Origin: Sipunculus nudus
Lineage: Eukaryota > Annelida > Sipuncula > Golfingiida > Sipunculidae
Direction of reading: 5' to 3'
Assembly: GCA_026874595.1 (NCBI GenBank)
Contig: CM049309.1
Coordinates: forward strand, 11,020,076 to 11,084,075
Length of the DNA: 64,000 bases
The position numbers were made by a program, and so were the translations under genes. Shown piece after piece: positions 49,541 to 59,649 of this stretch. Numbering within the stretch: the stretch's first letter is position 1; each line of letters begins with the position of its first letter. The notes beneath the pieces were generated by a model that did no database searches, was not told the DNA's origin, and worked only from the letters and a program-made list of their open reading frames with translations.

Positions 49541-49635
49541 GGACACTTCGCCGAGCATAATTGGACACTTCGCCGAGATTGCCGATTGGTCGCTTCGCCG
49601 AAGTCGGCGAAATGGAGTTCCGGCGAAGTGACCTG
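49541..49635. repeat. CACTTCGCCG-motif element remnant
   Basis: GGACACTTCGCCGAG appears twice in direct orientation (near 49540 and 49562), followed by TCGCTTCGCCGAAGTCGGCG and AATGGAGTTCCGGCGAAGTG. The last block is the inverse of CACTTCGCCGGAACTCCATT at 38531-38550. It is therefore a dispersed element present at least twice here. Confidence 0.6.
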
Positions 49636-49681
49636 TTACCCAGGCATGTGATTACACATGGAGCAATAAAAAAAGGCCGCC

Positions 49682-49710
49682 CTTATTGACACACGGGGTG
49701 TGTCAATAAG
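49682..49710. repeat. Inverted pair of TTATTGACACAC ends
   Basis: CTTATTGACACAC is followed by GGG and GTGTGTCAATAAG, a perfect 13-bp inverted repeat made of the same end sequence as the adjacent MITE. Confidence 0.8.
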
Positions 49711-49717
49711 GTCCAGC

Positions 49718-49837
49718 TTATTGACACACGGTTTAACTGCGCATGCGTCAAATCTGTCACACTCCCGCCAGATGGCAGGGCGTTCACCGTGTGGCACTTA
49801 CACCCCCGTCGTGAAACCCGAAACCGTGTGTCAATAA
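49718..49837. mobile_element. 120-bp MITE with 17-bp perfect TIRs, carrying NRF1-like and CTCF-like motifs
   Basis: TTATTGACACACGGTTT at 49718-49734 is perfectly inverted at 49821-49837. The interior contains TGCGCATGCG (49738-49747), a consensus NRF1-type site, and CCGCCAGATGGCAGGGC (49765-49781), which fits the CTCF core pattern. No clear target duplication was found. Binding is inference; the TIRs are direct observation. Confidence 0.65.
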
Positions 49838-50294
49838 CGAATCCATTGATGTATATTAACACACACATATATTAATGAAATAGCGCCGCATTGCCAACAT
49901 GATCTGAAACAGAAGTTACGTTCTGATAATAAACATAAATGGCTTGAACAATGCCGATCAGTTCCGAAATTAAGATTTTTTTATCAGTTTTGTAAGCATT
50001 CAGTGCACGGCACATAATTAAGTATATACGTTAAAAAGTATATATGGCCCGATCGACGACAGGAAAGTTCAGTATACTTGCTCGGCTTTGGTGTGGGATA
50101 CTTGCGCTGAGAAGTGAAACTGACAGATTTCAGACACCATATATAGGCTGATACCACCAAATAAATACATGAACCTTAAAAATTGAAGCAAGAGGCTGTA
50201 TGTCCCATATGTAGAAACGGTGACGTCGAAGATGATAGGCACAATGGTTTTGAATGTTCTGCCTATATTACGAACCCGTAACGATTCTGTATGA

Positions 50295-51597
50295 GGGTGC
50301 CTTTCCATACATGCGGGCCCCCGCGCGGGTCCCGCACGGTTGAAATCCAACAAGTGTGTTATCACTGTCGCCTTTCCATACGTGCGGGCACCCGCGCGGG
50401 TCCCGCATGCGGATCCAGCAGTGTTGGATTTCTGCGGGGACCCGCATGCGGATGTTACATGTATTGTTGCATGGACGTCACCCGGACATCGGAAGATGGC
50501 GCCACGAAGTGGTGTGGCCGCCCCCGTTTCCACGCTTATGGATCCACCCCGCTATCAGTGACTACTGACGCGCTTTTAGAAACATAAAAAACTATTCTTG
50601 GACCATTCAGTACTGGTTTTGCAGTTCTGCCGGCGCTATCGTTTCTCTCAAGCAAAACAACAAATTTCTGCGGTTTTCACCCATTGTTGAAAACCTATAA
50701 AACGAACTCGCCTGCAGTACGAGGCGGGACTATTGACTTTGCTACGCCACGTTGCTGTTATCCCCGGGGACCGTGACCGTGGGCTCTTGGTCCCCAAGCC
50801 CACGGAATGCCATGAACCACGCCATGAACTTTATTATTTAAGAAGAGGAGAGACTTTGTTTGTTTGGTGCCACATGGATTAATACAGGACTTCAGTTTTG
50901 TGTGTGCCCGAATTATGTGTTGATGATGGACTTCAGTTTCTCGTATACCGGATTCAGTTAAGTATTTCGTTACAGTTCGTTATTTAGAGACTCAGTTTTC
51001 GTCAGAGACTTGGTGATAAATTACGTTATGTATTGACTATTATATTATTTGTGTATGAATGTAAATATTGTAATCTAGTAATATAGTACTGTTTTTGCAC
51101 CCATATTTTGGTTACGTATTCATTTGAAGAGAACGTGTCTGAGCATATGTGTTACGGTTCGGCCTGAGTTGTTTGGTGTGAAAAGGGACCGTAACAGTAT
51201 ATATATCAGTAGCAGGCATGTGTCCTTGTATTTGAAAAGAAAAAGGAGCTGATATAGCTTATTTAATTGCATTAAAAAATATATACGACCATTCTTCATT
51301 GAGATACGGCCCGGGACCAGCTCTAGTTAGAATGTGACAGGAAATAACCACAATTTAAGCCTGGCTGGTGAAATACGATATTAATCAGCTCCAATCTGCC
51401 TAATCAGTTAGTATAAATGTTTACACTGAATATTTTCTTAAGATATTACACTAAAATTTTAGAAATTATGATTATTAGTGCATGCGTTAATCCAAACTAA
51501 TGGGTCACCCGCATGCGGGGACCCGCACATATGGAAAGGAACTCTTCGCATGCGGCGTCCCGCGCGGGTGAATCTCCGCATGTATGGAAAGGCACCC
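50295..51597. mobile_element. GC-rich TIR element, 1,303 bp, 3-bp TGA duplication (PIF/Harbinger-like by target size)
   Basis: GGGTGCCTTTCCATACATGC plus GG at the left end is perfectly inverted at the right end (22 bp). TGA flanks both ends (50292-50294, 51598-51600). Internal subterminal copies of CCTTTCCATACGTGCGGGC and the palindromes CCCGCGCGGG and CCGCATGCGG occur on both sides (50375-50455 and 51507-51570). ORFs at 50069-50587 overlap these repeats on both strands and are not supported as genes. The interior contains the solo-LTR candidate. Confidence 0.7.
50756..51196 (+). mobile_element. Solo-LTR candidate inside the GC-rich TIR element
   Basis: The segment starts TGTTATCCCCGGGG and ends GGGACCGTAACA, giving TGTTA/TAACA inverted tips typical of LTRs. 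Internally, CATGAACTTTATTATTTAAG is TATA-like, and repeated GACTTCAGTTT words follow. The last 47 bp also form TGTTACGGT/ACCGTAACA inverted arms. No convincing target duplication (GTTGC before, GTATA after), so this may instead be ordinary transposon interior. Confidence 0.35.
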
Positions 51598-51898
51598 TGA
51601 TAATACATCTTACACAAATACGCAGTTTCCTATACTTGATAAAACAATTCAATTGATTTAATTCATAAATTACGACGGCAAGACTTTGGTAGAATACTTG
51701 GTCCACTGTTGGAAAAAATTTACTTTTACGCCGTTAGAAAAAAGCACAACCCGTACATTCTAATGATGTTTATGATGTTCAATATCTACCACTATTTTTT
51801 TACTGTATTCATATTTGAGGCGACATTTATGAGCCCAAAGGGGACTATATAATAAACATACCATTATAAATAAACTACTAATAAAACCTGCAAAGAAA

Positions 51899-52607
51899 AT
51901 CCAAACAAGGGAAAACAAGAGAAACATTTAGTCATTCCAGACTTAGTAGTTAAGAAATGGAAACAAGATTTAATTGATATATCATAGGAGACTGTTTATA
52001 TGGGATTCTCCAAGATTTATGACACAACAATTTTCGTACCACTTAGGAATTTTCATTTGTATGTACTACAACGTTGGGTGACGTTAAACCCATTTCTTCA
52101 TAGACTGAATATAATAGATTCTCCTACTTGTACCCTTTGTAAATTAGAAAGAGAAACTTTATCACATATTTATGGAATTGTTCTTTTGTCGCTAACTTGT
52201 GGTTAATAATACAAGAGGTTTTGAATAGTTCGTCATTAAACTCCTCTGTTAAGTTTTCAGTATCTGAAGTTCTGTTAGGTTAAAGCGAACATAGATGGTC
52301 AAATATGCTAACACTGGTTGTTAAAAAGTATGTTTATAATTGCAGATGTCTCAAAATGTTACCGAACTATCATGGATGTATAAGCTATGTTAAGCAGATT
52401 TATTCAACAGAAGATGTAATCGCTAAGAAAGGAGGTAAATTAACTCAACATTATTCAAAATGGGAAAACCTTACCTACCTGCTCTCCTCTACATGAATAA
52501 TATTAACGATTTAATGTAAATTGTTATCGAAATATTAATGTATGTTTGTATGTATGTATTGTTCCATGTGCATGTACTACCTTTGTGTAATAAAAAAGAA
52601 AGAAAAT
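51899..52607 (+). pseudogene. 3' end of a non-LTR retrotransposon (LINE) reverse-transcriptase ORF, broken
   Basis: The reading runs KKWKQDLIDIS, a stop, then SKIYDTTIFVPLRNFHLYVL, QRWVTLNPFLHRLNIIDSP, TCTLCKLERETLSHI. A frameshift near 52165 leads to FWNCSFVANLWLI-type sequence and, after another stop near 52281, to WSNMLTLVVKKYVYNCRCLK with SKWENL at the end. The C-x2-C...H...C arrangement after an R-x-N-x-FLH block is the usual C-terminal tail of L1/Tx1-like LINE proteins. TGTATGTATG repeats and TAATAAAAAAGAAAGAAAA form the 3' tail. It has at least two stops and one frameshift, so it is inactive. The 5' part of the element is missing. Confidence 0.75.
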
Positions 52608-53464
52608 CCAAACAATTCATCATGGTATATAAAATATACTCAATATAAACATGTTAAGATACGGACACAAACATGCATACACATTTTTATAATATAGAAA
52701 ATATTCCGTACATAAATATTCAATCAAGTTCCATATAAAATTAAATATTCCAAAACAGTCTTCTTCAGTATCATCCTTCTCGACCTCTGAACAATGTTTC
52801 CTAATCGTCTGCAAGCCCTGCCATGCCAGGGGTCTGGATGAGGTAAATATGCAACTAGAGAATTTTTAAAGGCTTGTTTCATTTATTATCTTTGACGCAT
52901 TATTTTCAATTTTTTTATGATTCTATAATAATAAGAAATGAATACCTATATAAGAATAACTACCATATTTGATATGTAATGACCAAATGTGCTCAAATTA
53001 TTCAATTATAGCTTGTACAATGCAATGCAACGTTTTCTTAGCGACTTTATCAATATCAACGTCATGCATAACGTTATGGTGGTAGATCAAAGTTTGAGCC
53101 GATAAATTCGACTTTGGATACACAATGACTCTCAAACAACACCACCTTTAATAACATGCTAATTATTTGGGTAAAATTATACATCTCCTATATATTTCAG
53201 AATATTACTTAGTTTATATTTTGCGTTAAAGATGGAAAATAGGCCATTGAAAAAAAATTTAAATACACAATTACCCTGGAAAACCCCTAGCTGTTACAAT
53301 AAGGCAAAACAAACGTCTTCGCAATGATAAAAAAAAAAACATATTTCACGACGCCCAATTTCCCTGGTAGCCTTTTGAAGTTACCTGGCCCTTTGATCTA
53401 GGACACCAGTGATCAAAGTGATTAATTGGGGCAACGCTGCGCGAGCTTAATTGCGGTACGCTTG

Positions 53465-53563
53465 ACTGACCACTGGTGACACACGGTAACCGAGACTCCA
53501 AATTCTCAGTACCCGAGACTGTAATACACGGTAACCGAGACTTTCGGACCGTGTGTCAATAAG
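53465..53563. repeat. ACACGGTAACCGAGAC repeats ending in a CCGTGTGTCAATAAG terminus
   Basis: ACACGGTAACCGAGAC occurs twice (near 53483 and 53526) with CCCGAGACTGTAAT between. The block ends CCGTGTGTCAATAAG at 53549-53563, the perfect inverse of CTTATTGACACACGG at 49682 and 49717. It may be the right end of a ~3.85-kb element whose left end is one of those copies. Confidence 0.5.
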
Positions 53564-55540
53564 CACTCCGTAAAAAAAAATTGTTACATTCCAAAGCTGA
53601 CCTCTCTAGAAATTAGTATAACTATTAGGTTAAGTTACACTTGAGGCATGTAGACTGAGAAGGAATACAGTGGACTTCCTATTCACAAATCAATGGAATA
53701 TATGTCACCCTTGCCTCCACTGTTCAGTCAAAAAGTAGGGGGCACCCCCGGCTCGACTCCAAAGCCTATGCTATGAAATATTATTAATATATTATACTGA
53801 CCGTCTCTGACCCTCTCTAGGTTTCATACAGCATACTGCACATCAAGCAACCATCTTCTGCTTCTGAACATCATTTTGAACATCATATGGTGGATCATGA
53901 AAGGGTCTTTAGAAATAAATTCAATTCTAAGGCAAAATGTCTTGTTCAATTTTCGCGCCTACGTGCTGGTCTCACACATATAAAGCTAGCGCTTATTCAT
54001 ACGCGGTACTTACAAAATCAACTACAGGCGCGTTTCTATTTACCTGGTTATTGATGTTACAACGTCTTAACAGGAAAATATCATTATTAAACATGCAAAA
54101 AGTAAAGATATTCTATTTTACTAAAAAAATTCAACTCTGGTTTGGATCTATATGATGAAGCGGAATATTATCTGCCCGGCTTCAGGAAGCTGTAGTTTGG
54201 TCAACTGAACCTCAGTATTAGACTGGTACCCCACTCTTTATTTGTTCCTCTGCTGGGGACCATAATAGAGCGGGGCACCAGAGTACCTCCGTATTTACAA
54301 ACTCTTAAATAACATTGCAATCTTCCTATCTTATATAACAAAAAATAAATAAATCGGAGGATTCTGTAAAAGATAGAAACATAAATATCCCTTCTTACTA
54401 TCTGGACCTAAAATCACTTATACATTCCTTAGAGCGACACTTATACATTAATTCTTCTAATATCACCCATGTAAACATAAATCGTCTCTGATTGTTCGGT
54501 CTGAGTGAAAAGCTATGCTAGAACTTGTAGGCCTATATCCAGGTACTTATACTGCACAGTATTGTTTAATGCTTCAGGGGCAATTTCTAAATAAGCATGA
54601 CTTCTATGTTGAACTACTTTTCAATCAGTGCCTGAAAAGGCCGATAAAAAGCATTTTAAAAATTATTTTGGGAAACATTAACAAACAGTTTTAAATGTTA
54701 AGGTTCAATTTAATTATAAATTTATTTTTATTGTTATTTTTATTATTTAAGATAGACATGGTTTCAAAAAATCATGTATTTGTTATACTAAAAATTATAA
54801 TGTCAGATATAAGTCTTAATTATAATAAGATAAAAAATAATTTGAATAATTTTTATTTTACAACAAATTAAATTTTTTAATTATATATTTAATAATATAT
54901 TTAATCAGGCATTTACAATGAAATTTTAATTAGATTATATACATGTGAAGGTGATACATTAATTCTTAATTCTAATTTCCTTTCCATGGAATGGCATCAT
55001 TGGCAATAACTGTTAAGCTGATGAGTCAATCAGCTGACCGCTGGCAGTAGCCAGTGCTATATTGCACATGAGCCTGGCCTTCAGACCCCTGGCTGGCTGC
55101 CTGGGCAGTGGCCTAGGTTTTTTAGCTGGAATTCATATGGCCACATTTATAATACCTCTTAGGGATTTATGTATTTGTAATACACCAGTATTTTATTAAT
55201 GATTATAATGGTGAAATCAAATGCATCTATCAGTATTTTTAATCTGTGTACATACATAAAACAACATTTTGCATATATGTATAATAATAGGTCAATATTA
55301 TGATGATATAAATATCAAATGAAAAAAATAGACACTGCACTGAAATAAAATTATACAACAAAGAACAATGTAGTATATTAAATCAAATAATAACATAGCT
55401 GGGTGATATATACATATAAATATATAATACTAATATTAGATTGTAAAATAAAATTATATATATTATATTTTAACTAAGTCCTTCCCTTACATAACTTGAC
55501 TTTACATGATTGGCAATACATGAAATAGTCCAAGTTGTAA
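53564..55540. other. No gene recognised
   Basis: AT-rich sequence with scattered short ORFs (53937-54155 and others) without motifs or splice support. Confidence 0.5.
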
Positions 55541-55544
55541 TTTC

Positions 55545-55905
55545 TTGCTTAAAAGAGAGTCATAAAATTTCTAAGTATTTTTTCTTGCTTAAAAGAGGGT
55601 CATGAAATTTCTAAGTTGTAATTTCTTGCTTAAACTGCCTCAGCTTCCAGTGGATGCAAGATTTTATAACAAATCTGACAGGAGGATATGCAAGAAAATT
55701 TAAGCAAGAAATTTATGTCAGAAAATTTATGCAAGAAATTGTTTTTATGCAAGAATCCGGTGAGCTTAAGCAAGAAATACAAATCTGGCATGCCAGAAAT
55801 TTATGCAAGAAATGGTTTCTTGCAAGAATCTTGTGAGATTAAGCAAGAAATTAAAAATCTGACATATTTCTTGCATATTTCTGGCATATTTATGAGGGAA
55901 AATTT
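55545..55905. repeat. GCAAGAAAT / ATTTCTTGC motif cluster
   Basis: ATTTCTTGCTTAAA-type words at the left (three, near 55539, 55576, 55621) face about eight AGCAAGAAAT or TGCAAGAAAT words on the right (55690-55850), with ATTTCTTGCATATTTCTGGC at the end. The cluster is capable of extensive fold-back. ORFs at 55654-55927 are shadows of the motif (MQE and ARN periodicity). Confidence 0.6.
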
Positions 55906-57171
55906 CGTACGGGGTGTATTTAATTAGTGTTCATGTCAGCCTTTAAATCTGATCATTATCTCATCTGAGCCTTGAAATATTTGTAAAATGAGCTAACAAA
56001 AGCATATTTACCATGAGACATAATACACCATTGCTTACTTTTTAAAAAAAGAATATGACACAGCATTTTCTGCAAACAAACTTTGCTTTGATAACAAACT
56101 TAAAGGTGCCTAATCACCTAACTTATGAAAAAGAATTTATGTGATTTCTGGCTTCCTTTCTGTATATGTTAATGATCTAAGGGTAATTTTGATTGTGAAA
56201 AGTTATTATAAGGCCTTTGTGAAGGATGTATGAACTTGTTTATCAACAACATGTTTGTAAACACAATAATGTTGACAAATGGAAAAACATGTAAACTAAG
56301 GTGGTAGGTGGCATATATGCGGAGGTAGAAAGAACGCCTTTTGCAAAAAGCCATTTGCAAAGCTCTGACTTATCTGACTTGCTGCCAGATGCCCATGTTG
56401 AATTAGTTTGGATTATTTTGGTGGGCCACCACATAATATAAACACGTTGATATAAACAAAACAAACAGCCTGTGTGTGGTGATATCAGCGTTTTCTGGCC
56501 TATTTAAAAAAAAAATACTCCAACGGATGACCTTTAGTTAATAAAGGTTTGATGGGTGATGGGGCCCCTTTAAACTATGATACACAACTGACAAAAGCTT
56601 CTATACCACAGCTTCAGTTGATCCCAAACCTGAAAATATAACTAGTGAGGCTGGCAATGGCGATGCAAGAGTATCCATAGACCATCGCTCAACCATATTT
56701 TAAAGGACCCCTTGATCTTACACATATCTATCGACATACTGCAAAGGTGGTAACAATTTTCTTCTTCAACAGAAAAAAGCCGTCCAAGATGGGCTCTAAC
56801 CTCTGACCCACACTTATGCACAAGCCAAGTTTTGAAGGTATTTGTCTATTAATTTTGTAGTAATATTGCTCTCATTTTGTAAGTGGAAGTCACAAAGTTC
56901 AATACTGGTAATGTATTGAGGCAGATACAAAAAGTCACATGTGCAAGATAAAGCTATCTGAGATCTCTGATCATACAAAATTTCAGAACGATTGACCTAT
57001 TCTATAGAAATCAAATATTTTGTATACTTTTTTACTAAATAAAAAGGACTATTTCAAAAGTAAAGTCAATCATGGTTAGGATCATAAACCAAAATTGAAA
57101 AAGGGCTTGTCTTCTGACCCATATAACATGCAAATGCAAAATTTCAAAGAAATTTAAAAATTGAAAATTAC
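55906..57171. other. No confident gene; 3' side of the GH31 fragment
   Basis: Searching by eye on the minus strand for the next GH31 block (a GADICGF-like motif) found nothing. Repeated TCTGACCCA-ACATGCA words near 56800 and 57115 suggest a dispersed repeat within an intron. Confidence 0.4.
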
Positions 57172-58023
57172 CAATGATGGACAGTTTCAAGTCTTTCCAT
57201 CTTGAGGCATTGTCTAGCGACAGCTTGTCACCCCAAACATAAATTTTAGATGAACTGAAGACGATGCCTATCAGTTTATTTCCGAAGGCCTGAGTGTCAT
57301 GTTGTCATGGCTAGGCATTGTCACCAAGCCATCGCCCAGAACGCCGTCCAGACCCTGGATATGTGGATCTTGAGATGATCAAACTGCGTCCACCAGTTAC
57401 TTGTTCTAATGCCCTGTTATAGTCACAAAATGATAAGCAAGTCAGCTAAAAATAGGTCTCTCATAAGTGCAACAGATAATAGTTTCATATGGAACTCAAG
57501 AAAAAATTATGCAAGTAACTGACTTATAAAGCATAAATAGTTATATATAAATAACAATTACTCAGTAATCACACATCAGCCATACATATGGTAGAACATA
57601 TTGTCTTTCAACTTCAATATACCTAAAAGGTTCTTGATATGAAATTACAAAATACAAATCAGACAAAAGATCTCACGATACAGGATAGCCTAGTGAAATA
57701 AAGTTAAGTAGGCCTCATATACACGGTTGTTCAATAGATAATGAAATCTGGTTATAAAATATGCTTAAAAAGTAATTTACACTGTGGTCCTTTCTTTCAG
57801 CCAATATACTATATATAGGAAGCTCTACATTGTTGTCATGAACATTAACTGGGAATACATTGAATTTACTCCTGTGTAGATGGCAGCTGGCTCCATCCAT
57901 ATAGATTGTGTACATCATACTGGAAGTACTGTCCATCCTTTACTGTGCCTTGCATACATATGGTTTTCATGGACAGTCTCTCTTTCTCCTGCGTTTCAGT
58001 GTTATCATACCAATAGGCAGCCA
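57172..58023 (-). CDS. Glycoside hydrolase family 31 (alpha-glucosidase/maltase-like) fragment, two or three exons
   Basis: The first exon (58023-57870) follows ATGTTACAG| and ends CAGGA|GTAAAT. It encodes [12 protein letters not shown] and [17 protein letters not shown]. The second starts at 57413 (TATAACAG|G) and joins in phase, giving [23 protein letters not shown] and RWLGDNA. After a 99-bp insertion the frame resumes [12 protein letters not shown] to the donor ATTG|GTAATT at 57172. [14 protein letters not shown](Y/F)P-SG and WLGDN are hallmark GH31 blocks of sucrase/maltase-type enzymes. The Asp of GDN is the known acid/base residue. The nucleophile block (WIDMNEP) should lie upstream and was not found in this window, nor was the downstream GADICGF block. 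The enzyme class hydrolyses terminal alpha-glucosides, usually secreted or membrane-bound. This could be a functional gene with long introns or a partial duplicate; TAG directly follows GDNA unless the insertion is spliced. Confidence 0.75.
57206..57322 (-). mobile_element. 99-bp miniature insertion with 9-bp target duplication inside the GH31 exon
   Basis: On the minus strand GACAATGCC occurs at 57322-57314 and again at 57214-57206, bracketing 99 bp (57313-57215). The insert tips are imperfectly inverted (TAGCCATGACAACATGACAC versus TAGCGACAGCTTGTCACCCC). The GH31 sequence is continuous if the insert and one duplicate are removed. A possible intron, G|GTGACA to GCTAG|AC (57324-57214, 111 nt), would restore the frame with loss of one Gly codon of the GDN motif. 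Confidence 0.7.
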
Positions 58024-58716
58024 CTGTAACATATCAAAAATACTGTAATTCAGATGATGCCAGACATCCGTAAGAATAGACATGTATCCATCAAATGCGG
58101 TATTTATCATGACTCCCTTGTTACCTGTAATCAGCTCCTAATGGTGGTCTAATAACAAGCCTGACACCAGTATCAGTCTTGTAGTATCAAATATATCCAC
58201 CAAAGGTCAGCACTAATAGCATTTCTTGGTTAGAAAATGGACATAAAATGAACCTGGACATTAAATGAACTTATAAAACTGACTAACTTTTTGTTGCCTA
58301 AAAGCCAACTTTTCAAATTTTATTTAATATCAATCAATTATTATCAATCACTTCTGAGATTCCTCTGAACAGATGAACCACACAAAATAAAAATTCATAT
58401 GAAGGGAAGGCAGAAATATTTAGAAAATATAATTACCTACATCCATCACTTTGAGAAGGTGATGATATTAACTAGACACATGCTGTTATACATTATATAA
58501 AGAGAAATCAAGGTTTTGTTTTAAAGGCCTACTTCCATGAAAAAAATAAAATGAAATACTACTGAAGGTTTATTCATTTACCTGTATATGTATAAATTAT
58601 GGTATAATAAAATCAAGCTTTGCGCACTTAACCGTTGAAATTTAATTCGAAAGACCCGTAATCCACCCCACTCAGGGGCCCCAAACCAAACAGAAGCGTC
58701 CTGGCCAAGGCGATTG
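58024..58716. other. No confident gene
   Basis: Presumed intron or flank upstream of the GH31 exons. A minus-strand frame ending at GATTACAG|GTAACAA (near 58122) is open for 21 codons, but its phase does not fit the next GH31 exon. Confidence 0.35.
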
Positions 58717-58724
58717 TGACGTCA
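58717..58724. promoter_or_regulatory. Perfect CRE palindrome TGACGTCA
   Basis: An 8-bp consensus CREB/ATF site in a locally GC-richer stretch (58660-58745), 65 bp upstream of the THAP-like ATG on the plus strand. A promoter role is inferred from site quality and position only. Confidence 0.4.
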
Positions 58725-58788
58725 CAACCAGAACACACCGGGCGGTATTGTATGGCATCAGTTGAGTTTAACACGATCTGGGGAAAAT

Positions 58789-58860
58789 ATGCCAAAGTAT
58801 TGCGTCGTCGGGTTGAGCTGTTACATCAAGAGTGATGGTGTGAGCTTAATCATATTTTAA
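58789..58860 (+). pseudogene. THAP-domain-like N-terminal fragment
   Basis: ATG opens a 23-codon frame MPKYCVVGLSCYIKSDGVSL-IIF ended by TAA. A start MPxYC, a second Cys and SDGVS are the typical beginning of a THAP zinc-binding domain (C-x(2-4)-C, then VSFHxFP). Here the Cys spacing is five and the HRFP block is lost, so either it is decayed or a donor (GATGGT|GTGAGC near 58836) ends a first exon. THAP domains occur in transcription factors and in P-element-like transposases. No further THAP blocks were found. Confidence 0.3.
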
Positions 58861-59193
58861 GAAGTGTATAAGCCACATGTTCGTGCCAAATGGAGGATTT
58901 CCTTTACAGAAGAGGCCGAACTGGACCCACCCGGGCATGATCTTGGAAGGGGATTCCCCAGGTTTGGCCACTGACATGAGATTGCGGACGGACTTTTCCT
59001 GACATTTAGTCACCTTTGTTGCCACTTTTTACTCTATATCCCTTACATGCGTAGGCTGCTAACTAGGAAATGATGCTTCTATTCATCTTTACGACTCCTG
59101 TATCTCATAGTCTTCAACTTTGCACCTGTCAGTCCCCGATGCGACTCAGCCTTGACACAGGAGCTGGCACCACGCAGTCTGCACTGACGCCGT
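58861..59193. other. No gene recognised
   Basis: Moderately GC-rich spacer between the THAP-like fragment and the SINE, with an open frame directly after the THAP stop (EVYKPHVRAKWRISF) that lacks recognisable motifs. Confidence 0.4.
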
Positions 59194-59201
59194 ATCAGGA
59201 T

Positions 59202-59641
59202 ATACCGGCTTCTGTGGCTCAGGGGTAGAGCGCAGGACTCAAAGCCGGGAGATCGTGGGTTCGAATCTCAGCCGAGGCTGTGAGGTTTTTCACGGTCGGC
59301 CCCTACCCAGGGTTAGCGCTCTGCAGGCTTAATGGGAAGGCTGTGCCCTACAGCCGTGTATCACTCACATACGAGTGCGTCTTTGGGGGGTTCCTTGGTG
59401 TTATGACCCAGCAATGGGGATGATTATACACCCAGGACCCGCAGGTGCGGTAGACACCGGGCCTGGGTGACACCAGGATATAAAAAAATGATAGGAAGCG
59501 AGTGCAACCGCCCTGTCAAGTAGTCCCAAACCGAAATGGAAACTCTGCAGATGTACATACTTAGTTAAGACTTAGTTAAGTCAGCATTAAAAAAATGGAG
59601 GTGGTTACCTCCACCAAAAAAAATGAAAAAAAAAAAAAAAA
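59202..59641 (+). mobile_element. Full-length tRNA-derived SINE, 440 bp, with target duplication
   Basis: The head is tRNA-like, with A box TGGCTCAGGGG at 59215-59225 and B box GGTTCGAATCT at 59258-59268. Acceptor-type arms GGCTTCT and CGAGGCT pair imperfectly, and the anticodon-loop position reads CTCAAAG (CAA). A unique body of about 300 bp follows, with CCCAGGACCCGCAGG and CGGGCCTGGGTG self-complementary words, ending TTACCTCCACC and an A-rich tail. ATCAGGAT flanks both sides (59194-59201, 59642-59649), an 8-bp target duplication made by LINE machinery. The intact tail and duplication suggest a fairly recent insertion. Not a functional tRNA gene: the anticodon stem is mispaired. Confidence 0.85.
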
Positions 59642-59649
59642 ATCAGGAT

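Noticed and set aside
59208-59280. A functional tRNA-Leu(CAA) gene
   Set aside because: A and B boxes are good but the anticodon stem is mispaired; the unit continues into a 300-bp body with A tail and target duplication, so it is a SINE.
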